Positions 1-5,047 of a DNA stretch of 5,257 nucleotides are shown here, piece by piece. The stretch covers positions 1 through 5,257 of the forward strand of contig SDNN01000200.1 in NCBI GenBank assembly GCA_004524425.1, in the 5' to 3' direction. The DNA comes from Promethearchaeota archaeon. GTDB lineage: Archaea > Asgardarchaeota > Lokiarchaeia > Sigynarchaeales > SOKP01. How positions within the stretch are numbered: position 1 is the first letter of the stretch; the number at the start of each line of letters is the position of its first letter. The position numbers and the translations under genes are program-made. The notes below the pieces were generated by a model. The model worked only from the letters and a program-made list of their open reading frames with translations. It searched no databases and was not told the origin of the DNA.

Positions 1-383
1 ATGCACTTGCTGTTAAAGACAATTCTGACGAAATGCGCACAGTCATGATCTTAATTAAAAATATTGCTGAGCAAACTAATTTATTGGCACTAAATGCGGC
101 CATTGAAGCAGGGAGAGCTGGCGAGTATGGAAAAGGATTTGCCGTTGTGGCTGATGAAGTTCGAAAATTAGCAGATGAATCAAAAGGTGCCATATCTAAT
201 ACTAGCGAAAAAATAGACATCATTATACAAAAGATTCAGTCTACTTCAGCGTCAATGGAAGGAATTAGTGCATCGACTGAAGAACAAACAGCGTCAATGG
301 AAGAAATCACTGCAACTGCTAATAGATTAGGCACATTAGCAGAGCAGTTAAAAAATCAATTAAATGATTATGAATTAAGTTAA
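1..383 (+). CDS. MCP-type receptor, C-terminal signalling hairpin (5' end cut by window edge)
   Basis: This is the C-terminal part of a methyl-accepting chemotaxis receptor. The frame is open to the left edge, so the Met at base 33 is internal: the codons from base 3 ([12 protein letters not shown]) align with the interior of the complete receptor downstream ([11 protein letters not shown]). The visible 126 residues hold the CheA/CheW-binding tip, with [16 protein letters not shown] followed by GEYGKGF at bases 120-140 and then [15 protein letters not shown]. The descending helix carries an adaptation-type motif [10 protein letters not shown]. Aligned by eye, about 80% of residues match the next receptor. 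The family forms long antiparallel coiled-coil hairpins in the cytoplasm that control a CheA kinase. The sensory part lies outside the window, so the stimulus is unknown. A T-tract follows the stop codon. The family call is secure; a role in taxis rather than another output is inferred. Confidence 0.95.
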   Translation, partial: ALAVKDNSDEMRTVMILIKNIAEQTNLLALNAAIEAGRAGEYGKGFAVVADEVRKLADESKGAISNTSEKIDIIIQKIQSTSASMEGISASTEEQTASMEEITATANRLGTLAEQLKNQLNDYELS

Positions 384-388
384 GAATC

Positions 389-407
389 TTTTTTTTTTAA
401 TATTTTT
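389..407 (+). terminator. Oligo-T transcription terminator after the first receptor
   Basis: A run of ten T residues (389-398) followed by AATATTTTT begins five bases after the stop codon. No stem-loop precedes it. Bare T-tracts are the usual archaeal termination signal, so this is a plausible 3' end for the truncated receptor gene. Confidence 0.5.
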
Positions 408-448
408 CACTCTTACTTTTGATCATTATTGACACGAAACATGTACGA

Positions 449-457
449 TTATAAAAG
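449..457 (+). promoter_or_regulatory. Possible TATA box ahead of the 375-aa receptor
   Basis: TTATAAAAG resembles an archaeal TATA box and lies in the 187-base gap between two receptor genes, about 115 bases before the ATG. A start of transcription some 25 bases downstream would leave a leader of about 90 bases, long for an archaeal mRNA. Another A/T run at 502-512 is an alternative. The call is weak because the region is AT-rich throughout. Confidence 0.2.
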
Positions 458-489
458 ATTTAAATAAGACTTGCTAGATTAGCTAAGCA

Positions 490-541
490 AATCTGAAAAA
501 AGTTTAAAAAAATAGAACACATTTTTTCTGAGATTCAGATT
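490..541. repeat. Inverted 8-mer AATCTGAA / TTCAGATT upstream of the 375-aa receptor
   Basis: AATCTGAA (490-497) and its exact reverse complement TTCAGATT (534-541) are separated by 36 bases, ending 30 bases before the start codon. The same 8-mer occurs again at 3294-3301, in the gap after the last receptor gene. This could be a regulator binding site or chance in AT-rich DNA. Confidence 0.25.
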
Positions 542-570
542 AAGAAAATATTTAATTTTAGTGCAGTAAA

Positions 571-1698
571 ATGGGAAAAGTAATATTAGAATTACAAGTA
601 TATGGAGTAATAATCGGAATCATAGCGACAATTTTAATGGCATACACATGGAGTAAGCGTAAAGAATTGCTATATTGGTTCATTGCTTACATATTTACCA
701 CAATTGGTTTGATTGTAAGTGCCATTGTAAATGCAATAAATCCAGGTGGTCAAGATTTATGGGGAAATATCTTTTACGTAATTGGAGTTATCGTCATCTT
801 TATAGCTATTCTCAAGGAATATTACAGTACGTTCCTCCAAGGTCAGATAAAAAGTACATCAAAGAAAGGAATCACTTTAGCTGCGGTTTCAGTTAGTCCA
901 ATCGTAATAGGAATGGAAGTTTTCATAGTAATTTTATGTCTTACTGGTGCTATTTTGTTATTACGTATTTTTTTGGTCAAGAAAACACCCACACACGCCT
1001 TTTTATGCTTGATTCTATTTGCTGGTTTAATTACCTTAACAATAACTATATTTGATACTGTCGGATTTGAAAATGTTAGGATTTTTGGACAAGCTACTAC
1101 CATATTCTTTAATACCATATTGTTAGTGACAGCAATTGTAGCGCTTATAGAAAAAAAAATAGTGAGTACCTCAGCAGCTTTAGAAAATGTAATTAATACT
1201 GCATCAGAGGCTAGTCTAAATGTTTCTAACATAGCTACAGAACTTGCTGCGAGTGCAAGCGAGGTAAATGCATCTTCAGAAGAAATTTCTTCAACGGTTC
1301 AAGACGTTAGTCAAGATGCGATTGCGGTTAAAAATGATTCTAATGAAATGCGCAATGTCATGACATTAATCAAAAATGTTGCTGATCAAACCAACCTTTT
1401 AGCCTTAAATGCAGCTATTGAAGCAGGGAGGGCAGGAGAATATGGTAAAGGTTTTGCCGTTGTCGCGGAGGAAGTTCGAAAATTAGCGGATGAATCGAAA
1501 AATGCTGTCGAGAACTCTGCTCAAAAGATAGATGCCATTATCAATAAAATTCAAAGGACCACGGCGTCAATGGAAGGGATAAGCGCTTCGACTGAAGAAC
1601 AAACGGCTTCCATGGAGGAAATCACGGCAACTGCCAATAGATTAGGCACATTAGCAGAAGATCTAAAAAATCAGTTAACAAATTACAAGATAGACTAG
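571..1698 (+). CDS. MCP-type receptor with six-helix membrane sensor, no HAMP
   Basis: This is a complete 375-residue membrane receptor of the methyl-accepting chemotaxis family. ATG 571 is the only usable start upstream of the first membrane segment, because an in-frame TAG lies at 559-561; no clear Shine-Dalgarno sequence precedes it. Hydrophobic segments are at about residues 10-27, 33-56, 63-85, 113-136, 142-162 and 172-194, with only short loops between them, so there is no large extracellular ligand domain. The cytoplasmic hairpin starts directly after the last segment without a recognisable HAMP. Its tip is at about 274-306 ([16 protein letters not shown], then [19 protein letters not shown]). 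Two matches to the receptor methylation consensus are at 338-347 ([10 protein letters not shown]) and 345-354. The ascending arm has about 95 residues and the descending arm about 80, pointing to a short receptor class near 24 heptads. Family members signal through CheW/CheA, neither of which is in the window. The stimulus is unknown; buried helices suggest a membrane-linked or lipophilic input, which is inference. Confidence 0.95.
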   Translation: MGKVILELQVYGVIIGIIATILMAYTWSKRKELLYWFIAYIFTTIGLIVSAIVNAINPGGQDLWGNIFYVIGVIVIFIAILKEYYSTFLQGQIKSTSKKGITLAAVSVSPIVIGMEVFIVILCLTGAILLLRIFLVKKTPTHAFLCLILFAGLITLTITIFDTVGFENVRIFGQATTIFFNTILLVTAIVALIEKKIVSTSAALENVINTASEASLNVSNIATELAASASEVNASSEEISSTVQDVSQDAIAVKNDSNEMRNVMTLIKNVADQTNLLALNAAIEAGRAGEYGKGFAVVAEEVRKLADESKNAVENSAQKIDAIINKIQRTTASMEGISASTEEQTASMEEITATANRLGTLAEDLKNQLTNYKID

Positions 1699-1709
1699 AG
1701 AATAACGAA

Positions 1710-1733
1710 TTTTTTTATTTTACTTCTTTTTTT
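1710..1733 (+). terminator. Oligo-T terminator after the 375-aa receptor
   Basis: Two seven-T runs (1710-1716 and 1727-1733) with a shorter T run between them begin twelve bases after the stop codon. No GC stem precedes them, which fits archaeal T-tract termination. Confidence 0.5.
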
Positions 1734-1756
1734 AGAAATCAATTAATTAAGGCACT

Positions 1757-1787
1757 TTTCTCGTAATTATAAATTTATAAAGAGAAA
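1757..1787. repeat. 31-base imperfect palindrome with 14-base perfect core
   Basis: The core TTATAAATTTATAA (1767-1780) is a perfect palindrome. It is flanked by TTTCTC (1757-1762) on the left and the exact complement GAGAAA (1782-1787) on the right, with four and one unpaired bases respectively. It lies about 60 bases after the receptor stop codon and well before the next gene. It may be an operator, an mRNA 3' structure or a chance feature; the GC-containing outer arms make it slightly more than A/T noise. Confidence 0.35.
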
Positions 1788-2000
1788 TTCTATCACTAAT
1801 TAAATAGGATCTCAATGAATTATGGTATGATAATTTTTAAACATGTTCTTGACAATTTATATTTCCGTTCCATTATCCCTCACATTATCAGACCTACCTT
1901 GGATATTAATATCACTTTTTTTATTATAAGATACAACATGATATTTAAGCTAAAAGCTGAAGAAAGAAACAAGGGCTAAAAAAATTTTAAGTAATTAAAG

Positions 2001-2008
2001 AATATATA
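2001..2008 (+). promoter_or_regulatory. TATA-like box for the 98-aa / 271-aa gene pair
   Basis: AATATATA, preceded by the purine-rich TTAAAG, lies 33 to 40 bases before the TTG start at 2041. Typical archaeal spacing would place transcription initiation near 2027-2032, giving a short leader of about ten bases. The position is good, but the sequence is weakly distinctive in AT-rich DNA. Confidence 0.35.
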
Positions 2009-2040
2009 CAAAATAAAACGGAATAAGAGAGTAAGGAAAG

Positions 2041-2337
2041 TTGCCAGAGTTTGAAATTATAGAATTTATAGCGTTACTTTTGATTTTAGTACCTTTTTCT
2101 CTCGCTTATTATATCCTCAAGCGAAGAAAAGACATGATACCTTTATTGCCTGGAGCCACTTTTCTCGTTTTATCATTTCTTTGTACGAATCTAGAAGCAT
2201 TTGCAGCGCCAGATGCGTTTAATTTCATGGAACACTTGTTCATAATGTTAGCAGGAATATCCTTCGTTTTAGGGATGTTCTTCATGCATTATATCAAAAA
2301 ATCTGATGAATCAATAATAAAATCAAAAACTAAATAA
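2041..2337 (+). CDS. Small three-helix membrane protein paired with an MCP-type receptor
   Basis: This is a 98-residue protein that is almost entirely membrane helices, at about residues 9-26, 33-54 and 60-85, followed by a lysine-rich tail. It has no signalling or enzymatic domain. Translation appears to start at TTG 2041: an in-frame TAA at 2032-2034 excludes anything earlier, and the next Met (residue 32) would remove helix 1. AAGGA lies only three bases before the TTG, an unusually short spacing. The helix 1-2 loop is basic (LKRRKD), implying N-terminus out and C-terminus in. The region TNLEAF after helix 2 aligns with NALEKW in the neighbouring receptor, and both have basic loops at the matching place, so the two membrane units look related. 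The receptor gene follows after 23 bases, almost certainly on the same transcript. It may be a co-receptor or sensor subunit; the function is not established. Confidence 0.85.
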   Translation: MPEFEIIEFIALLLILVPFSLAYYILKRRKDMIPLLPGATFLVLSFLCTNLEAFAAPDAFNFMEHLFIMLAGISFVLGMFFMHYIKKSDESIIKSKTK

Positions 2338-2351
2338 AAGGAGATAAGGAG
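2338..2351 (+). promoter_or_regulatory. Doubled Shine-Dalgarno sequence before the 271-aa receptor
   Basis: Two AAGGAG copies (2338-2343 and 2346-2351) lie between the stop codon of the 98-aa gene and ATG 2361. The second ends nine bases before the ATG, a good spacing. This fixes the receptor start and supports translation as the internal gene of an operon. Confidence 0.75.
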
Positions 2352-2360
2352 TTAAATAAA

Positions 2361-3176
2361 ATGGATTTAGTTGATGGAACCTTCAATTTTATTGGCATGA
2401 TTTGCTTTTTTGCAGCTTCAGGGATAGGAATTAAAGCATATTTAAAAAAAAAAAGTAGCTCTAATTTAACATTTTTGATTCTTTTTATAGGTGCTGGCTT
2501 ATTTTCCATGGGAAATGCTCTTGAAAAATGGGGTATATGGGGAGAAAGTTTTGGAGATGCGTTTGCTTCCGGTTTCATGATATTTGTTGCTACCACGGGA
2601 TTTTTTTGGATTCTTAATCCTCTGGTTGAGATAAAACTCGAAAAGTCCAACTATTACATGCGAAAAATTATAGATGCCGCATCAGATGCTAGTATCAATG
2701 TTTCTAACATGGCTACAGAGCTAGCAGCTAGTGCTTCCGAAGTAAATGCCTCATCAGAGGAAATAGCTTCTTCTGCTTCTCAGATGTCCCACGAATCTCA
2801 AGAAATAATGGCATCAACCGATGATTTGAGTAAAGTAATGATCTTAATTAAAAATGTTGCCGATCAGACAAATCTTCTAGCACTAAATGCTAGTATCGAA
2901 GCCGGAAGAGCAGGAGAATATGGAAGAGGTTTCGCTGTTGTTGCAGATGAAGTTCGAAAATTAGCTGAAGAATCAAAATCAGCTGTGTCTAACACAAGTC
3001 AGAAAATTAGTTTAATTATTAATAAGATACAAGCATCAACCGCTTCAATGGAAGGTATAAGCGCATCTACTGAAGAACAAACGGCCTCCATGGAGGAGAT
3101 TACTGCAACTGCAAATAGATTAGGGACATTAGCCGAGCAATTAAAAGAATCTTTATATATAATCGAAGAAGATTAA
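2361..3176 (+). CDS. MCP-type receptor with three-helix membrane sensor, no HAMP
   Basis: This is a complete 271-residue receptor. The start at ATG 2361 is set by the AAGGAG motif nine bases upstream. Membrane helices are at about residues 8-28, 36-54 and 64-88. The basic loop KAYLKKKSS between helices 1 and 2 gives N-terminus out and a cytoplasmic C-terminus, consistent with an odd helix count. The loops are too short for an extracellular ligand domain and no HAMP is seen. From about residue 107 the protein aligns without gaps to the 375-aa receptor, including [13 protein letters not shown]. The tip (about 170-203) reads [35 protein letters not shown]; Ser replaces the more usual second Ala of NAAIE. 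Adaptation-type motifs [10 protein letters not shown] (234-243) and [10 protein letters not shown] (241-250) are present. It is probably cotranscribed with the preceding three-helix protein, which resembles its own membrane part. The role is inferred as membrane-sensed input to a CheA/CheW-type output; the stimulus is unknown. Confidence 0.95.
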   Translation: MDLVDGTFNFIGMICFFAASGIGIKAYLKKKSSSNLTFLILFIGAGLFSMGNALEKWGIWGESFGDAFASGFMIFVATTGFFWILNPLVEIKLEKSNYYMRKIIDAASDASINVSNMATELAASASEVNASSEEIASSASQMSHESQEIMASTDDLSKVMILIKNVADQTNLLALNASIEAGRAGEYGRGFAVVADEVRKLAEESKSAVSNTSQKISLIINKIQASTASMEGISASTEEQTASMEEITATANRLGTLAEQLKESLYIIEED

Positions 3177-3192
3177 TTCAATAAAATATTCA

Positions 3193-3207
3193 TTTTTTTT
3201 TATTTTT
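3193..3207 (+). terminator. Oligo-T terminator after the receptor operon
   Basis: Nine T residues (3193-3201), one A and five more T residues begin seventeen bases after the stop codon. No stem-loop precedes them, which fits archaeal T-tract termination and marks the end of the receptor cluster. Confidence 0.5.
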
Positions 3208-3411
3208 GGTTTCGCATATAACATATAAAACTAAGGACCACCAATTTAATCAAAACTTCTTTTTTCTAAACAAATTACATTTAAAACACCAAAAATCTGA
3301 AGCTAGAATTTTGCATGTTCTATTTTGATAAGATTTATACTAATATGGACAATCCCAAACAAAAAGCATGGAATTAACACAACTTTAATAGATAAAATTC
3401 ATGAAAAATAC

Positions 3412-3459
3412 AATTATGATAGTTTTAATAATTACTAACAATAATAACTATCTATAATT
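3412..3459. repeat. Imperfect 13-bp inverted repeat ahead of the oxidoreductase gene
   Basis: AATTATGATAGTT (3412-3424) faces AACTATCTATAATT (3446-3459). The arms pair over 13 positions with a single bulged T at 3453, around a 21-base spacer. The right arm contains CTATAATT (3452-3459), which could serve as a TATA box for a transcript starting near 3480, just before ATG 3487. An operator overlapping the promoter is a reasonable reading, but AT-rich DNA makes chance pairing possible. Confidence 0.4.
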
Positions 3460-3486
3460 ATTACTGTTTTTGAGTGAAAATAAGAG

Positions 3487-4509
3487 ATGATTAAGACTAA
3501 AATAACTGAAATGTTTGGAATCAAGTATCCAATCATTAGCGCCCCGATGGGACCATTTTATACAACAGAATTGACAATTGCTGTAGGAGAGGCAGGTGGA
3601 TTAGGAACTCTAAGCCATGCCACGCTCCTTGGAAAAAATTCTATAACTGATATGAAAGAACAGTTATATCATGTCATTGAGCACACGGATGCGCCTTTTG
3701 GGGTGAATGTGAGGACAGCTAGAGTGCAAACTGATCACAAGATATTGCTAAGAAAAATAGCAGATTGGCGTAAAAAGGATCCGAAATTGCGAGAACAATT
3801 AGTTTATGGCGTTACTAGCGCAGGTGGATCAAGAGAAGCTAGTAAAATTTGGAAAAAGAAAGCCCCTGATATTCAGCATTTTCATGTAGCCCCTGCATTA
3901 TGGCTGGTTGACAAAGTAGTAGCGTCAGGATGTGATGGAATAATTGCTACTGGTACAGAAGGAGGTGGACATCAGAGTTATGAAGGGATTAGCACTCTTG
4001 TATTAATTCAACAAGTTGCAAGAAAATATCCTGAAAAGCCATTGGTCGCATGTGGCGGGTTCTCATCACCGGAAGGAGTAGCTGCGGGTTTAGCAATGGG
4101 AGCTGATGCAGTTGCCATGGGTACGAGATTTATCGCTTCAAATCAAAGTGAATTTCATCCTAATTACAAGGCTTTAATCCCCCCAGCCACAGCAAGAGAT
4201 ACTGTTCTTACCACTGGTGGATTTGGACCCATTCGATTGCTGAAAAATAAATATGCATTGCATCATGGTGAAGTTGTCTCAAAGCAAGAAAAGATATCTC
4301 AAGAATTAGCATACGATTTAGACGGTTTCATGGAAGATCTGCATAAATACATGATAGTTTATACTGATGGAGATGTAGAAGAAGGAGCCATACCAGTGGG
4401 TCAGACGGTTGGATTGATAGACTCATTGATGGATGTTGATGACATTATCACTAGTTTCACTAATGATGCGGAGAAAATACTAAAGAATCTATGTTCAAAG
4501 ATCGAATAA
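3487..4509 (+). CDS. FMN-dependent nitronate monooxygenase / FabK-like oxidoreductase
   Basis: This is a 340-residue cytoplasmic flavoenzyme of the nitronate monooxygenase (2-nitropropane dioxygenase) family, which also contains FabK enoyl reductases. It is a TIM barrel binding FMN. Near the N-terminus, PIISAPMG (15-22) is the first FMN-contact strand and GEAGGLGTL (34-42) the next conserved loop. PFGVN (70-74) follows. GTEGGGH (156-162) supplies His162, aligning with the conserved active-site His of the family. ACGGF (188-192) and MGADAVAMGTRF (204-215) are the phosphate-binding strands, and VGQTVGLID (304-312) is the usual C-terminal motif. Length is normal for the family. ATG 3487 is the first possible start because an in-frame TAA lies at 3481-3483; there is no strong ribosome binding site. 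Substrates differ widely across the family, so nitronate oxidation, enoyl reduction or another acyl-linked reaction cannot be separated by sequence alone. The nearby acyl-CoA ligase and ferredoxin make an acyl or redox role attractive, but this is inference. Confidence 0.92.
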   Translation: MIKTKITEMFGIKYPIISAPMGPFYTTELTIAVGEAGGLGTLSHATLLGKNSITDMKEQLYHVIEHTDAPFGVNVRTARVQTDHKILLRKIADWRKKDPKLREQLVYGVTSAGGSREASKIWKKKAPDIQHFHVAPALWLVDKVVASGCDGIIATGTEGGGHQSYEGISTLVLIQQVARKYPEKPLVACGGFSSPEGVAAGLAMGADAVAMGTRFIASNQSEFHPNYKALIPPATARDTVLTTGGFGPIRLLKNKYALHHGEVVSKQEKISQELAYDLDGFMEDLHKYMIVYTDGDVEEGAIPVGQTVGLIDSLMDVDDIITSFTNDAEKILKNLCSKIE

Positions 4510-4521
4510 ATATTGGAAGTA

Positions 4522-4552
4522 TTTTTTCAGAAAATTATCTTTCATTTTTTTT
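4522..4552 (+). terminator. Oligo-T tracts after the oxidoreductase gene
   Basis: Six T residues (4522-4527) and eight T residues (4545-4552) follow the stop codon without a stem-loop. Two more seven-T runs (4582-4588 and 4597-4603) lie in the same 113-base gap before the ferredoxin gene. Termination here would make the ferredoxin a separate transcript, although readthrough cannot be excluded. Confidence 0.45.
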
Positions 4553-4622
4553 CAAATTATTTTTGAATCATTATTAATTTATTTTTTTAACACCAGTTTT
4601 TTTAAATGATTAACTACTGAGC

Positions 4623-4889
4623 ATGAAAGCAGCTTCTCCTAATTTACGCAAAAAAATTGATGAATTATCGAGTTTATCATATAGAGCCGTCACCATTCTC
4701 TCTAAATGCATCTCATGCGGTACTTGTGTAAGATATTGTCCTTTAAAAATAAGGGAATTCAATAGTGATGGTAAAGCAATTACAATCATAACAAATAAAT
4801 CATGTGGGGGATGTTCTGTGTGTTATAAACGTTGTAGACAAAAAGCTATAAAATTAATTCCAGTGCAGAGAAAGTCGAATAAAATTTGA
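4623..4889 (+). CDS. 2[4Fe-4S] ferredoxin-like protein
   Basis: This is an 88-residue electron carrier with eight cysteines in two sets: C29, C32, C35, C39 (CISCGTCVRYCP) and C61, C64, C67, C71 (CGGCSVCYKRC). Each is C-x2-C-x2-C-x3-C, the classic pattern for two [4Fe-4S] clusters. The second set lacks the usual Pro after the last Cys and has Arg there. A 28-residue, Lys/Arg-containing N-terminal extension and a basic C-terminal tail (QRKSNKI) give a net positive protein, unlike the acidic clostridial ferredoxins. There is no signal peptide, so it is cytoplasmic. ATG 4623 is the first start after an in-frame TAA at 4611-4613; no clear Shine-Dalgarno sequence is seen. It may pass electrons to or from the upstream flavoenzyme or serve as a small subunit of a larger oxidoreductase; the partner is unknown. 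Confidence 0.9.
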   Translation: MKAASPNLRKKIDELSSLSYRAVTILSKCISCGTCVRYCPLKIREFNSDGKAITIITNKSCGGCSVCYKRCRQKAIKLIPVQRKSNKI

Positions 4890-4897
4890 CCGTTTAA

Positions 4898-4915
4898 CCA
4901 TTGTTTCTTCAATGG
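4898..4915. repeat. Short stem-loop after the ferredoxin gene
   Basis: CCATTG (4898-4903) pairs perfectly with CAATGG (4910-4915) around the six-base loop TTTCTT, starting nine bases after the ferredoxin stop. No T-tract follows directly, so it is not a classic intrinsic terminator. It could protect an mRNA 3' end or be incidental. Confidence 0.35.
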
Positions 4916-4978
4916 ATTTAAAAATCTAGTCAAAATTCCTTATAATGATCAAAATATCATTCTTTATTGAGAAAATAA

Positions 4979-5002
4979 GAAAACAAAAACAAAACAAAAA
5001 AA
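4979..5002 (-). terminator. Oligo-T terminator (minus strand) for the acyl-CoA ligase gene
   Basis: On the plus strand this is an A-rich run with four-, five- and seven-A blocks interrupted by single C or G bases. Read on the minus strand it is a T-rich tract about 45-70 bases past the ligase stop codon, matching archaeal T-tract termination in a convergent gap. Confidence 0.4.
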
Positions 5003-5047
5003 GAAATTAATTTTTTAAATTTAATATAATAATACTTAGATCATTAG

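Larger units (their letters stand above)
1699..2040. other. 342-base intergenic region before the two-gene receptor operon
   Basis: No convincing coding frame or RNA gene is visible here. The stretch contains T-tracts just after the upstream stop codon, a 31-base imperfect palindrome at 1757-1787, and a TATA-like element near 2001. Most of it is low-complexity A/T sequence. Confidence 0.6.
3177..3486. other. 310-base intergenic region between receptors and oxidoreductase
   Basis: No gene is supported here. The stretch holds a T-tract terminator at its left end, one AATCTGAA word (3294-3301), and an imperfect inverted repeat at 3412-3459 close to the oxidoreductase start. The longest obvious ATG frame (from 3345) is ten codons. 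Confidence 0.6.

Noticed and set aside
33..383. A complete small gene starting at ATG 33
   Set aside because: The frame is open through to the left edge, and the residues before Met match the interior of the paralogous receptor, so this Met is internal.
675..896. A second plus-strand open frame inside the 375-aa receptor
   Set aside because: It overlaps the membrane part of a well-supported gene in another frame and its Cys/His-rich translation resembles no family; it is a shadow.
843..1232. A minus-strand open frame opposite the 375-aa receptor
   Set aside because: Its hydrophobic translation mirrors the membrane helices of the real gene and it has no promoter or ribosome binding site of its own.
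2330..2650. A minus-strand open frame opposite the 271-aa receptor start
   Set aside because: It lies antisense to the membrane helices of a strongly supported gene and has no recognisable domain.
249..3137. The repeated receptor segments as a mobile or recombinational DNA repeat
   Set aside because: The similarity is at protein level with many synonymous differences and stays within coding frames, so it is gene paralogy, not a DNA repeat element.
3345..3377. A ten-codon ATG frame in the 310-base gap
   Set aside because: It is too short, has no ribosome binding site and shows no recognisable sequence.
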